A stretch of 64,000 nt of DNA from Streptomyces canus. GTDB lineage: Bacteria; Actinomycetota; Actinomycetes; Streptomycetales; Streptomycetaceae. The stretch lies in NCBI RefSeq assembly GCF_030815415.1, contig NZ_JAUSWW010000001.1:8680001-8744000 (forward strand), read 5' to 3'. The position numbers and the translations under genes were made by a program. The notes under the pieces are model-generated. The model was not told the DNA's origin and did no database searches. It saw only the letters and a program-made list of their open reading frames with translations. Position 1 is the stretch's first letter; each line of letters starts with the position of its first letter. Positions 34,707 through 43,904 of this stretch are shown here, in pieces.

Positions 34707-35717
34707 TCAGTCGCTCGTTCCGGTCACGACGTACAGCATCGTTTTGTCACCCGGCAGAGTGAGCGCCCCCGTGGCGAGGTCGGTCGCGATCCGCACGGAC
34801 CCGTGCAGCGGATCTCCGGCCGCCGGCACCCGCCGTGCGTGGGGCAGCCGTCTCGCCAATTCCTCCTCCAGGGGTACGAGAAGGGGGTCGCCGATCTTGA
34901 ACAGGCCACCGGTGAGGGCGACATCGGGCGTTCCCCCGGCAGGGCAGACGGCGGCCGCGGACTCGGCCATGTGCCGGGCGGCGGTACGCAGGATGTCCGC
35001 GGCGACGGGGTCGTCCGGGGCGCAGGCGGCGACCTGGGGGACGAAGGAGGCGAGGACGGCCGGACGGTCCGGACGCGGATAGAGCAGCCCGGGCAGCCCG
35101 GGCATCGCCCCGAACAACTCCTCGGCCCGGGCCCGCAGTCCGGTCGAGCCCCCCGGCCGCCCGTCGTAGGCACGCAGCGCGGCCTCCAGGCCGGCCCGTC
35201 CGATCCAGGCGCCGCCGCCGCAGTCGCCGAGGAGATGGCCCCAGCCGTCCGCACGGCGCCAGCCCGTCAGATCCGTCCCGATGGCGATCAGACCGGTGCC
35301 GGCGGCGACAACGGCACCGGGTGCCGACCCGAGGGCGCCCGCGTAGGCGGTGACGGCGTCGGCGACGAGAGCGACCCGCCCGGCTCCGAACTCCCGCTCC
35401 AAGGCGTCCGGGAGCTCGGCACGCAGGGCATCGCCGAGGGTGCTGAGACCGGCGGCCCCGATGACGGCGGTGCGCAGCCGGGCGACACCCGCCTGTGCGG
35501 TCAACGTCCGCACCATCGGCACCAGTTGTTCCATCAGGTGTACGGGGTCGATGCCCCGCGCCCCGGTGCGCACCGGTTCCCGTGACTCCCGCTGCGCCAA
35601 CGCCCCGCGCCGCACCGTTCCGACGACGGCCCGCAGCCCGGAGCCACCCGAGTCGACGGCGAGAAATCCGGAGTCGTCGACCGGGAGAGCCACGGGGGAC
35701 GCCCCCGCCCCGGTCAC
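34707..35717 (-). CDS. N-acetylglucosamine kinase-like (BadF/BadG/BcrA/BcrD ATPase fold)
   Basis: A 336-residue sugar kinase of the BadF/BcrA ASKHA fold, best matching N-acetylglucosamine kinases, which make GlcNAc-6-phosphate. Phosphate-1 loop DSGGSGLRA (residues 22-30), adenosine region [15 protein letters not shown], and [14 protein letters not shown] with [17 protein letters not shown] (sugar/ATP site) are visible. The GTG start overlaps the ung stop codon as GTGA, so translation is coupled to ung. It would feed GlcNAc-6P to the pathway sensed by DasR, which fits the dre box upstream of the nearby lactonase. Whether it is GlcNAc- or glucosamine-specific cannot be told. Confidence 0.8.
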   Translation of the reverse strand: MTGAGASPVALPVDDSGFLAVDSGGSGLRAVVGTVRRGALAQRESREPVRTGARGIDPVHLMEQLVPMVRTLTAQAGVARLRTAVIGAAGLSTLGDALRAELPDALEREFGAGRVALVADAVTAYAGALGSAPGAVVAAGTGLIAIGTDLTGWRRADGWGHLLGDCGGGAWIGRAGLEAALRAYDGRPGGSTGLRARAEELFGAMPGLPGLLYPRPDRPAVLASFVPQVAACAPDDPVAADILRTAARHMAESAAAVCPAGGTPDVALTGGLFKIGDPLLVPLEEELARRLPHARRVPAAGDPLHGSVRIATDLATGALTLPGDKTMLYVVTGTSD

Positions 35718-36391
35718 GGCAGGCGCCAGTCCACCGGCTCTCCGCCCTGCCCGACCAGCAGGTCGTTGGCCCTGCTGAACGGGCGGGAGCCGAAGAAGCC
35801 GCGGTCGGCCGACATGGGGGAGGGGTGGGCGGACTCCACGGACGGGAGGTTGCCGAGGAGCGGGCGGAGATTGCGGGCGTCGCGGCCCCACAGGATGGAC
35901 ACCAGCGGCTTGCCGCGCGCGGCAAGCGCCCGTATCGCCTGTTCGGTGACCTCCTCCCAGCCCTTGCCGCGGTGCGCGGCCGGCTGGCGCGGGGCCGTGG
36001 TGAGCGCCCTGTTGAGAAGCAGCACGCCCTGCTGGGTCCATGGCGTCAGATCGCCGTTGGATGGCTGGGGCAGGCCCAGGTCCGTGTTCAGTTCCCGGTA
36101 GATGTTGATCAGGCTGCCGGGCAGCGGTCGCACCTCCGGGCCCACCGAGAAGCTCAGCCCGACCGCGTGTCCCGGCGTCGGATAGGGATCCTGTCCGACG
36201 ATCAGGACGCGGACGTCGTCGAAGGGCTGCTGGAAGGCCCGTAGGACGTTCGGCCCGGCCGGGAGATAGGTGCGTCCCGCGGCGATCTCGGTCCGCAGGA
36301 AGTCGCCCATCTCGGCGATGCGTCCGGCGACGGGTTCGAGGGCCTTCGCCCAGCCCGGTTCGACGATTTCATGCAAGGGTCGTGGAGGCAC
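35714..36391 (-). CDS. ung: Uracil-DNA glycosylase (family 1)
   Basis: A 225-residue family-1 uracil-DNA glycosylase, which removes uracil from DNA as the first step in base-excision repair. Signature GQDPYP is at residues 66-71 with catalytic Asp68, the uracil-pocket Asn in LLLNRALTT, and [10 protein letters not shown] carries His189 for DNA insertion. GTG 36391 has AGGGTGA ahead. It lies upstream of, and overlaps by four bases (GTGA), the sugar kinase gene. Streptomyces usually have two ung copies; this may be the second. Confidence 0.94.
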   Translation of the reverse strand: MPPRPLHEIVEPGWAKALEPVAGRIAEMGDFLRTEIAAGRTYLPAGPNVLRAFQQPFDDVRVLIVGQDPYPTPGHAVGLSFSVGPEVRPLPGSLINIYRELNTDLGLPQPSNGDLTPWTQQGVLLLNRALTTAPRQPAAHRGKGWEEVTEQAIRALAARGKPLVSILWGRDARNLRPLLGNLPSVESAHPSPMSADRGFFGSRPFSRANDLLVGQGGEPVDWRLP

Positions 36392-36463
36392 GGCGTCACC
36401 CTACTGCCGTACGGACAGCGGTGATCAACCGGTGGCCAAAGCCCGGCCGTCCCCCCTCATGAC

Positions 36464-37549
36464 TCATCCGACCACCGCGGCCCGCACGCACAGCACGTCC
36501 GGCAGATGCGACGCGAGCTGGCGCCAGCTGTCGCCGTCGTCGGCCGATGCGAACACCTCGCCGTTGCGGTTGCCGAAGTACACACCGGCCGGGTCCGCGT
36601 CGTCGGTGCACAGCGCGTCCCGCAGCACCGTGCCGTAGTGGTCCTCCTGCGGCAGTCCCGCCGAGAGCGGCTCCCAGCTCTTGCCCGCGTCCGCCGTGCG
36701 GAAGACCCGGCAGCGGTGGTCGGCCGGGACCCGGTCCGCGTCGGCGTTGATCGGGAACACATACGCCGTGTCCCCGCGGTGCGGATGCGCCGCCGCCGCG
36801 AAACCGAACGTGGACGGAAGCCCCTCGCCGATGTCCGTCCAGTGCGCGCCCGCGTCGTCGCTGCGGTACACACCCCAGTGGTTCTGCAGATACAGCCGGT
36901 CCGGGGTCGCCGCGTCCCGCGTGACCTTGTGCACGCACTGGCCGAACTCCGGGTCCGGATCGGGCAGGAACACCGCGGAGACACCGGAGTTGGAGGGGGC
37001 CCAGCTCGCCCCGCCGTCGGTGGTCCTGAACACCCCGGCCGTAGAGACGGCGACCGTCACGGCCCGCGGGTCCCTCTTGTCGGTCAGGACCGTGTGCAGC
37101 CCCTCACCGCCGCCGCCCGGCACCCACTTGGACCGCGTGGGGTGCTCCCACAGCGGGCGGACCAGTTCGAAGGTCTCGCCGCGGTCCTCGGAGCGGTACA
37201 GCGCGGCCGGTTCCGTGCCCGCGTACACCACGTCCGGCTCCGCGGCCGCCGGGTGCAGCTGCCAGACCCGCTCCAGCGAAGCCCCGGTGTCCTTGGGGAA
37301 CTTGACGGCCGGCTGGGCCGGCTCGGTCCAGCTGCGCCCCAGGTCGTCGGAGTGGAACACGGACGGGCCCCAGTGCGCGCTGTCGCCGCCGGCCAGCAGC
37401 CGTGGTCGCTCGCCTCGGGTGTCGATCGCGACCGAGTACACGGCCTGTGCGTTGAAGTAGGGACTCTCGTCGAACTCCCAGGTCCCACCCCGCCTGCGCC
37501 CGATGAACAGACCCTTGCGGGTGCCCACGGCGAGCAGTACCTCGGTCAT
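36464..37549 (-). CDS. BNR/sialidase-fold (YCF48/VPS10-like) propeller protein
   Basis: A 361-residue cytosolic propeller with repeated Asp-box-like units: FHSDDLGRSW, YRSEDRGETFELV, FRTTDGGASWAP, YRSDDAGAHWTDIG, FRTADAGKSWEPLS, FASADDGDSWRQL. Asp-boxes (S-x-D-x-G-x-T/S-W) mark the exo-alpha-sialidase/WD40-like superfamily, but the arginine triad of sialidases is not evident, so an enzymatic role is doubtful. The ATG at 37549 (MTEVLLAVGTRKGLF) has GGAGGT at good spacing; a start 19 codons upstream is less likely. It precedes ung by 72 bases and could be in the same transcript. Confidence 0.8.
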   Translation of the reverse strand: MTEVLLAVGTRKGLFIGRRRGGTWEFDESPYFNAQAVYSVAIDTRGERPRLLAGGDSAHWGPSVFHSDDLGRSWTEPAQPAVKFPKDTGASLERVWQLHPAAAEPDVVYAGTEPAALYRSEDRGETFELVRPLWEHPTRSKWVPGGGGEGLHTVLTDKRDPRAVTVAVSTAGVFRTTDGGASWAPSNSGVSAVFLPDPDPEFGQCVHKVTRDAATPDRLYLQNHWGVYRSDDAGAHWTDIGEGLPSTFGFAAAAHPHRGDTAYVFPINADADRVPADHRCRVFRTADAGKSWEPLSAGLPQEDHYGTVLRDALCTDDADPAGVYFGNRNGEVFASADDGDSWRQLASHLPDVLCVRAAVVG

Positions 37550-37830
37550 GCCGACCACCTCCATGACGTCGTTGTCCCGGATATCGGCCAGTCTGCACCC
37601 CGGCACTGACAGTCACCCCCGCAAACCGCTCCGCCGCAGGTCAGGGGCGAGTCAGAGCAGGGACGGCAACCGCTTGCGGGAAGCCGCGCGCCGCTGTGCG
37701 CACGTCGCGGCCGTGGGATGTGACGCGTGCGACGGCCGTGTCGGGGGCCGGTCCGTGAGCACCGGGGAGCCGTCCCCCGTATGGAAAGGCGGTCCGGCAT
37801 GTTCGCGCGTTCAGGAGGAGGAAGCCTTCG

Positions 37831-38430
37831 ATGGCGTTGCGTGGTTCGAAGGTGTGGTCATGGCGCTGGCGGCGCAATCCGCTCAAGCGCCGCGCCGACA
37901 AGGTGGAGGCCTGGATCGTGCTCGGGGTCTGGCTGCTCACCGCCCTCACCGGGGTGCTCGCCGGTATGGGCGCCACCCGCTCCGTCGAGCGCAGCCTGGC
38001 CCGCGAGCGCGTCGAGTGGCGGCAGGTCGAGGCACGGCTCGTGGAGGAGGCGCCCGGGACGTTCGCCGGGCAGACCGGGACGGCGAGCAGCGACCAGGTG
38101 TGGGCGAAGGTGCGCTGGGCGGCGACGGACGGCTCGTCCCACACCGGCCAGGTCCGCGTCCGCCCCGGCAGTCCCTCGGGCACCACGGTCGGCGTATGGA
38201 CGGACCGGGAGGGCCGCCTGGTCACCCGCCCGACCACCGCCTCCCAGGCCGCCCTGCGCGCCTGGCTGATCGGCGGCCTGGTCGGTGCGAGCGCCGCCTT
38301 CGTGCCCTTCGTCGGCGGCCGCATGCTGCGTGGCCGACTGGAATGCCGCCGCATCGACCAGTGGGACACCGAGTGGGAGCGGTTCGGGCCGATGTGGAGC
38401 GGGCGGCGGGCCGAGGGCGGCTCGTGGTGA
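37831..38430 (+). CDS. Rv1733c-family membrane protein
   Basis: A 199-residue membrane protein with two helices (about 27-47 and 141-163) flanking a 90-residue extracytoplasmic domain, the layout of the actinobacterial Rv1733c family. Family sequences NPLKRRADKVEAWI near the start and GVWTDREGRLVTRPTT before the second helix are clear. AGGAGGA at 37815 fixes ATG 37831. Function unknown; the Mycobacterium tuberculosis namesake is a dormancy-associated antigen. The 281 bases upstream hold no ORF or clear site. Confidence 0.85.
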   Translation: MALRGSKVWSWRWRRNPLKRRADKVEAWIVLGVWLLTALTGVLAGMGATRSVERSLARERVEWRQVEARLVEEAPGTFAGQTGTASSDQVWAKVRWAATDGSSHTGQVRVRPGSPSGTTVGVWTDREGRLVTRPTTASQAALRAWLIGGLVGASAAFVPFVGGRMLRGRLECRRIDQWDTEWERFGPMWSGRRAEGGSW

Positions 38431-38441
38431 GGAGACCGCGC

Positions 38442-40460
38442 CTACGCGTCCCTCAACGCCTCCCGGCACACGTCCAGCAGGCGCTCGTCGGTGAAGACGT
38501 CGTGCATTCCGTATCCCTCGGGTGCCGTGTGCCGTCGCGGGGCGGCCAGTTCGGTCCGGAGCAGGTCATGCAGTGCTACTCCGTCCGGGCCCATGGCCGC
38601 GACGCACTCGGCGATGGGGACGCGGGTGTCCGCATTCCGGGCCCACGCGTCGCGCAGCACCGGCAGGGCAAGCTCCGTATCACCCGCGATCCGCCACAGC
38701 GCGCACGCCACCGACTTGCGCTCCCACGGGTGAGACGCCCCGACCCGCCGCCGCAGCCCGTCGACCGCGGGCCCGGCCACCGGTCCCATCCGGGCGAGTA
38801 CGTCGGCCGCGGCCCAGAGCTGACCGGGGCCCTCACCCTCCAATGCCCGCAGGAGAACCGGCAGGACAAGCTCGGCGTCACCCTCGACAGCCCACAGTGA
38901 AGCCGCCGCCGCGACCGCGCTCTCGCTCTCCAACAGCCCCCGGACCACCGGTATCGCCTCGTACGCCGCAGCCCCGAACGCCCCGAGCGTCCGCAGCCCT
39001 TCTACCGCCAAGGCGTCCCTCGATCGGTGGTCCTCCGGCGTCCCGAGCAGCAACCGCAGCACCAGCGGCACGCTCTCCCGGTCGTCGAGTTCCCTCAGCG
39101 CCATCAGCAGCGGACCGGCACGGTCGTAGGCGTCCGACGCGTCGAGGGGGACGTTCGCGAGCCTTTCCCGCAGCGCGGGCGCGAGCGGGGCCGCGGCCTG
39201 CCCCAGGTGCCGGACGACCCGGCCCAGCTCGTCGGGCACGTCGGACCCCGCGAGCACCTCGCCCAGGACCGGCACCGCTCGCGGATCCCCGCACCTGGCC
39301 AAGGCCTTGAGCGGCCCGCCCAACCACGAAGGGCTGCGCTCGAAGGGCTGCACCCACAGATCGGGACGGCGCGTCACCAGCGCGGCAAGGTCATCGGCTG
39401 CGGGTGCGGCCAGTTCGAACAGGCCCTCCAGGACGGACGTCGCGGCCGCGAGCAACCGGCCGTCCTCGGTGCTCAGTTGGGTCCCGATCAGGGCGACGGG
39501 TCTGGTGTGGTCGCCGCGCCACTCGCCGATCAGGCCCATCGACATCCACACGGCGTTGCACCGGTCGGTCGGGTCAGGGCTGGTCAACTGTCCGTTGAGC
39601 AGGGCGATCCGGTCGCCCACCCGGTCGCCCAGCGCGGTGTGCAGGGTGCGCAGCAGCTGAGCTCCCTCCTCGTCCGAGGGGCGCAGCCGCCGCAGCCGGC
39701 CGACCAGCGTGTCCGTGTCCGGACGGTCGGGTTCGCCCGGCGCGACGGGCCGGTGCGCGGACCGCTCCCGGAGCAGCGCGACGACCGTGGGCACCAGGTC
39801 GGCCGGGAGCCGGTCGGGAGCGCAGCCCGCGAGCTGCCCGAGCGCGGCCAGCCGCAGCCCGGGGCCGAACGGCGGTGCGCTCTGGGCCTCCAGGAGGCGG
39901 ACGGCCTCCGCCGCGTGCCCGGGGTGGTGGCGGGCGAGGAACCCGAGCCCCTCGGCCAGCGCGAGGAGCACCCGGTCGTCCCGCTCCACCCTGATCCGTT
40001 CCCGCAACAGGCCCAGCACAGGTGCCGGTTCGTCGAGGAATCGCACGACGGCGCCCGCGGCGGCCCCGCGCACCGCGGCGTCGGCGTCCCCGGTCAGCCG
40101 CTCGAAGACCTCGGCACCCGACCGCACGGCCGTCCTGGCCATGGCGTACGGGCCGTCCTCGGGCAGCTCGCCGTCCCCGCCGATGCTGACCAGGAGCTCC
40201 ACGATCTCGGCCCGCTCCTGCACCTCCTCCCGCGCGGCGAGCGCGAAGAGGAACGGCACACAGGCGAGTGTCGAGTCGTACACGTCTCCCTGGTGGTGCA
40301 CGGCCCCGTACATCCCGTCGAGCGCGATCTCCCGCTCGGCGGGGTCCGCGGAGGCCAGCCCTTTCAGCAGGCCGGGCACGTCCTTCGCGCTGCCGTACGC
40401 ATGCCGCATCGAAGCCCAGTCGACCTCGTCGATCCCCGTGAACACGCTGTCCTCCCCCAT
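38442..40460 (-). CDS. HEAT-repeat protein
   Basis: A 672-residue soluble helical-repeat protein. From about residue 15 it begins DWASMRHAYGSAKDVPGLLKGL and TLACVPFLFALA, then many HEAT-like units, e.g. GAAAGAVVRFLDEP, GEVLAGSDVPDELGRVVRHLG, VVRGLLESESAVAAAASLWAVEG, and LPVLRDAWARNADTRVPIAECVA. No catalytic motif is seen, so it probably acts as a binding scaffold. ATG 40460 was preferred over an in-frame ATG 25 codons upstream because the recognisable fold starts soon after it; neither has a strong ribosome site. It stands alone, converging on the Rv1733c-like gene. Confidence 0.82.
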   Translation of the reverse strand: MGEDSVFTGIDEVDWASMRHAYGSAKDVPGLLKGLASADPAEREIALDGMYGAVHHQGDVYDSTLACVPFLFALAAREEVQERAEIVELLVSIGGDGELPEDGPYAMARTAVRSGAEVFERLTGDADAAVRGAAAGAVVRFLDEPAPVLGLLRERIRVERDDRVLLALAEGLGFLARHHPGHAAEAVRLLEAQSAPPFGPGLRLAALGQLAGCAPDRLPADLVPTVVALLRERSAHRPVAPGEPDRPDTDTLVGRLRRLRPSDEEGAQLLRTLHTALGDRVGDRIALLNGQLTSPDPTDRCNAVWMSMGLIGEWRGDHTRPVALIGTQLSTEDGRLLAAATSVLEGLFELAAPAADDLAALVTRRPDLWVQPFERSPSWLGGPLKALARCGDPRAVPVLGEVLAGSDVPDELGRVVRHLGQAAAPLAPALRERLANVPLDASDAYDRAGPLLMALRELDDRESVPLVLRLLLGTPEDHRSRDALAVEGLRTLGAFGAAAYEAIPVVRGLLESESAVAAAASLWAVEGDAELVLPVLLRALEGEGPGQLWAAADVLARMGPVAGPAVDGLRRRVGASHPWERKSVACALWRIAGDTELALPVLRDAWARNADTRVPIAECVAAMGPDGVALHDLLRTELAAPRRHTAPEGYGMHDVFTDERLLDVCREALRDA

Positions 40461-40568
40461 GCGAAACGCCAACTGATCGGAGTCTGCACCACGGCACTGA
40501 CAACGAAGCGGAATCGCGGGGTGACTGTCTGCCAACGGCCCTACGGTGGCCGGTCGTTGCCGTCCGGG

Positions 40569-42209
40569 TCAGTCTGCCCCGGGCAGCGCACGCCCCAGGA
40601 TCGCGCCCAGGCCGACCGTGTCGGGAAGCGTGCCGAACGCGTGCCCCCAGTCACCGCCGAGGCGGGTCGCGCAGAAGGCGTCGGCGACCGGGGCCGGGGC
40701 GTGGCGGACCAGCAGGGAGGCCTGAAGGGTCAGCGCCATCTGTTCCACCAGCCGCCGGGCGCCGCTCTCGGACGCCGAGGCCAGCAGTCCCCGCAACCGG
40801 GCCACGGCCGCGTCCAGGCGGGCGTCCGCCCCCTGCGCCAGGGCGAGTTCGGCGAACAGGGCGTCCGCCGTGCCGGGCTCCTTCACCAACGCCCGCAGCA
40901 CGTCGAGGGCGTTGACGTTCCCCGAGCCCTCCCAGATCGACAGCAGGGGAGCCTCGCGGTAGTGGCGGGGCATGCCCGAGTCCTCCACGTAGCCGTTGCC
41001 GCCCAGGCACTCCAGGGCTTCCGCGGTGAAGGCCGGACCCCGCTTGGTGACCCAGTACTTGCCCACGGCCGTCGCGATGCGCCGGAAGGCCTGCTCGCCC
41101 TCGTCGCCGCGCACCGCACGGTCGGCGGCCCCGGCCAGCCGCAGCGTGAGCGTCGTCGCGGCCTCGGACTCCAGGGCCAGATCCGCGAGCACGTTGCGCA
41201 TCAGCGGCTGGTCGGCCAGCCGGGCACCGAACGCGGTCCGATGGCGTGCGTGGTGGCCCGCCTCGACGAGCGTCTTGCGCATCAGCGTCGCCGACATCAT
41301 CACGCAGTCCAGACGCGTGCAGTTGACCATGTCGATGATCGTCTTGACGCCCCGCCCCTCGGGCCCGACCAGCCAGGCGACGGTCCCGTCGAACTCGGGC
41401 TCGGAGGAGGCGTTCGACCGGTTGCCCAGCTTGTCCTTGAGCCGCTGGATGCGGAACGTGTTCCGGCTGCCGTCGGGCAGGACGCGCGGCACCAGGAAGC
41501 ACGACAACCCCTCCGGTGCCTGTGCCAGGACCAGGAAGACGTCGCACATCGGCGCCGACGTGAACCACTTGTGCCCGCGCAGCGTGTAGACCCCGGGCTC
41601 GGCGGTGGGGGTGGCCGTCGTGCTGTTCGTGCGGACGTCGGAGCCGCCCTGCTTCTCGGTCATCCCCATGCCCGCCAGCAGACCGCGCTTCTCGGTCGGC
41701 ACCCGCAGGACCGGGTCGTACTCCCGGGCGGTCAGCAGCGGTTCGTAGACCTTCGCGAGCTCCGGCTGGTGCCGCAGGGCCGGGACGGCGGCGTATGTCA
41801 TCGAGGTCGGACAGCCGTGCCCGGCGTCGGTGTGTCCCCACGCCAGCCCGCCCGCGGTACGGGCGACATGGGCGCCCGGCCGGTCGTCGGCCCAGGGCGC
41901 CCCGGCCTGTCCCTCGGTGACCGCGACCCGCATCAGGTGGTGCCAGCTCGGATGGAACTCGACCTCGTCGACCCGATGCCCGTACCGGTCGTGCGTGCGC
42001 AGCACGGGCTCGTGGCGGTTGGCGAGCTCGGCCCACTCCTGGGCCTCCGCGCTCCCGGCCAGCCTTCCGAGCCGCCGCACGTCCTCCTCGGCCCAGCCGG
42101 CACCCTCGCGGCGCAGCCCCTCCAGCAGGGCCATGTCCTCGGACGCGTCGTACGGAGCCAGGGGAGGGGGCTGATTGGTGACGTCGTGCGTCGCGCTCGT
42201 GGAGTCCAT
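40569..42209 (-). CDS. AidB-like acyl-CoA dehydrogenase family protein
   Basis: A 546-residue flavoprotein of the acyl-CoA dehydrogenase superfamily, close to AidB/DNA-alkylation-response proteins. Signatures: GMGMTEKQGGSDVRTNST, YTLRGHKWFTSAPMCDVFLVLAQ, FRIQRLKDKLGNRSNASSE, and ALECLGGNGYVEDSGMPRHYREAPLL with IWEGSGNV, which includes the usual Glu-box region. The length and N-terminal domain (LPPYDA-like start PPPLAPYDASEDMALLEGL) match AidB rather than ordinary ACADs. It could dehydrogenate an acyl-CoA or protect DNA; divergence from a PaaX-type regulator, normally a phenylacetyl-CoA sensor, hints at CoA thioester chemistry. Confidence 0.88.
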   Translation of the reverse strand: MDSTSATHDVTNQPPPLAPYDASEDMALLEGLRREGAGWAEEDVRRLGRLAGSAEAQEWAELANRHEPVLRTHDRYGHRVDEVEFHPSWHHLMRVAVTEGQAGAPWADDRPGAHVARTAGGLAWGHTDAGHGCPTSMTYAAVPALRHQPELAKVYEPLLTAREYDPVLRVPTEKRGLLAGMGMTEKQGGSDVRTNSTTATPTAEPGVYTLRGHKWFTSAPMCDVFLVLAQAPEGLSCFLVPRVLPDGSRNTFRIQRLKDKLGNRSNASSEPEFDGTVAWLVGPEGRGVKTIIDMVNCTRLDCVMMSATLMRKTLVEAGHHARHRTAFGARLADQPLMRNVLADLALESEAATTLTLRLAGAADRAVRGDEGEQAFRRIATAVGKYWVTKRGPAFTAEALECLGGNGYVEDSGMPRHYREAPLLSIWEGSGNVNALDVLRALVKEPGTADALFAELALAQGADARLDAAVARLRGLLASASESGARRLVEQMALTLQASLLVRHAPAPVADAFCATRLGGDWGHAFGTLPDTVGLGAILGRALPGAD

Positions 42210-42274
42210 GGACCGAGTGTTGCACTATCGATGCGGCCGTAGCAATCATGCAATACGACATACAGTACGTGACC

Positions 42275-43006
42275 ATGCGGACGAACATCACGGTGCGGCC
42301 CGACGAGCTGGAACTGCGCCCGCTCTCCGCGCGCTCGGTCGTGCTGAGCCTGCTGCTGGGGGTGCATCCGCCCGAACTGCCGGTGAAGGAGCTCGTGCGC
42401 CGCGTGGAGCCCTTCGGCGTCGGCGGCTCCACCGCGCGGGCCGCGCTCAGCCGGATGGTCGCGGCCGGTGACCTGCGGCGCACGGACACCGTGTACCGGC
42501 TCAGCGACCGGCTGCTGGAGCGTCAGCGGCGCCAGGACGACGCCGTGCATCCCCGCACGCGCGCGTGGGGCGGCGACTGGGAGATGCTCGTGATCACCGC
42601 GACGGGACGCGGCCCCGCCGAACGGGCCGACCTGCGCACCCGGCTGACCGCGCTACGGCTCGCCGAGCTCCGCGAGGGTGTCTGGCTGCGGCCCGCCAAT
42701 CTGCGCCGCCCACTGCCGGACGACCTCGCGCAGGTGGCCGAGCGCTGTACCGCCCGCCCGGACCGCCCCGCGGGCGAACTGGCCGCCGCCCTCTGGCCAC
42801 TCGACGCCTGGGCGGCCACCGGCCGGGCGCTGCTCGCCCACGCGGCCCGCGCGGATCGCCCCGCGGAGCTCTTCACCGCCTTCGCGGCGGTCGTACGGCA
42901 CCTGCTCGCCGATCCCGTCCTGCCCGGCGAACTCCTGCCCGGCGGCTGGCCGGGCGAGGCCCTGCGTGCCGCGTACGCGAACTACCGGCGGGAGCTGGGC
43001 ACATGA
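42275..43006 (+). CDS. PaaX-family transcriptional regulator
   Basis: A 243-residue GntR/winged-helix-like regulator of the PaaX family, whose founding member represses phenylacetate catabolism and is released by phenylacetyl-CoA. Visible: LSARSVVLSLLLGVHPPELPVKELVR, FGVGGSTARAALSRMVAAGDLRR (winged helix), WGGDWEMLVITATGR and the C-terminal helical region. I prefer ATG 42275 (MRTNITVRPDE); ATG 42248 is an alternative nine codons earlier. Neither has a Shine-Dalgarno sequence. It is divergent from the AidB-like gene across an AT-rich 65-base gap with GCAAT repeats, a likely shared operator region. Confidence 0.87.
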   Translation: MRTNITVRPDELELRPLSARSVVLSLLLGVHPPELPVKELVRRVEPFGVGGSTARAALSRMVAAGDLRRTDTVYRLSDRLLERQRRQDDAVHPRTRAWGGDWEMLVITATGRGPAERADLRTRLTALRLAELREGVWLRPANLRRPLPDDLAQVAERCTARPDRPAGELAAALWPLDAWAATGRALLAHAARADRPAELFTAFAAVVRHLLADPVLPGELLPGGWPGEALRAAYANYRRELGT

Positions 43007-43009
43007 TGC

Positions 43010-43054
43010 GGCGGCCGTGCGAAGCGCCGTGCGGGGACGCTTCGTACGGCCGCC
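43010..43054. terminator. Bidirectional terminator, PaaX / PL3
   Basis: A 16-base-pair stem (43011-43026 with 43038-43053, one G-T-type mismatch) between the convergent paaX-like and pectate lyase genes. Confidence 0.75.
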
Positions 43055-43069
43055 TTCACCGTGGGGGGA

Positions 43070-43873
43070 CTACTTGTAGGTGATGTCCGACGTCGAGTAC
43101 TTGCAGTAGGTGCCGTCGGGGTTGGTGCCGTTGGTGGTCGGCTCCTTGCCCGAGTTGTTGCCGATGTACTTCTGGCACGGGATGATCTTCTTGCTGGTGT
43201 CCCCGACGATCGTGATGCCCCGCAGGGTCGCGCTGTCGCCGTAGTTGGTGTTGATGCCGACGAGCTTGCTGCCCTTGTAGGTCGCCTCGATGGTGTTGAG
43301 GTTGATCGTCCGCTTGTACTGCGTGGAGCAGTTGCCGCAGGAGCGGACGAAGGTGCCGAAGTTCTTCACGGCGAAGTTGGAGACGTTGAGCGTCCCGGCG
43401 CCGTTGAACTGGAACACCTTGTCGCTGGCTTCCTTCGCGCCGCCGCCGGAGATGGTGTAGACGTTCGACGACGAGGAGCCGCGGAACGTCGCCGCGTCCT
43501 CGCCGACGTCCTCCCACCAGACGTTCTGCAGCGTGCAGCTGCCCGAGCAGTGGATGCCGTCCGCTGCGGGGGCGCCGATGATGACGTTCTTCAGGACGGT
43601 GCCGGCCGCCAGCTCCAGGATCGGGCCCTGGTCCTCGTCCTGGTTGTCACTGCCCAGGGCGCCCGAGCCGTACAGGCGCTTCATCCCGTAGTCCTTGGTG
43701 CCCGACAGCTGGATGGTCGAGGAGACGGCCTGGCTGCCGTTCGCCGTCGGCCATGTCGCGGCGCTCGCCGTCGGCGCACCCAATGTCGTGATCATGACAG
43801 ACGAGAGGCCGAGGGCGGCCAGCGCGCCGGTCGGTGCGCGCCTGCGGGTGCGCGGTAGTGCTGGTGAAGTCAT
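43070..43873 (-). CDS. Secreted pectate lyase, PL3
   Basis: A 267-residue exported pectate lyase of family PL3, a single-domain parallel beta-helix that cleaves polygalacturonate by beta-elimination with calcium. A Sec signal covers about residues 1-38 (ending TASAATWPTA). Family sequences DEDQGPILELAAGTVLKNVIIG, DGIHCSGSCTLQNVWWEDVGEDA, FQFNGAGTLNVSNFAVKNFG and SCGNCSTQYKR are plain (written here in parts of the protein); the Cys pairs fit PL3. Its ribosome site is weak. A PL1 remnant lies immediately upstream on the same strand, marking a former pectinolytic cluster. Confidence 0.9.
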   Translation of the reverse strand: MTSPALPRTRRRAPTGALAALGLSSVMITTLGAPTASAATWPTANGSQAVSSTIQLSGTKDYGMKRLYGSGALGSDNQDEDQGPILELAAGTVLKNVIIGAPAADGIHCSGSCTLQNVWWEDVGEDAATFRGSSSSNVYTISGGGAKEASDKVFQFNGAGTLNVSNFAVKNFGTFVRSCGNCSTQYKRTINLNTIEATYKGSKLVGINTNYGDSATLRGITIVGDTSKKIIPCQKYIGNNSGKEPTTNGTNPDGTYCKYSTSDITYK

Positions 43874-43904
43874 GTCCCGATGCCTTCTTCCAGTTGGGGG
43901 GTTG

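Noticed and set aside
39027-42242. A 1071-residue open frame antisense to the HEAT-repeat and AidB-like genes
   Set aside because: Shadow frame crossing two real genes, with Pro/Arg/Gln-rich sequence and no ribosome site.
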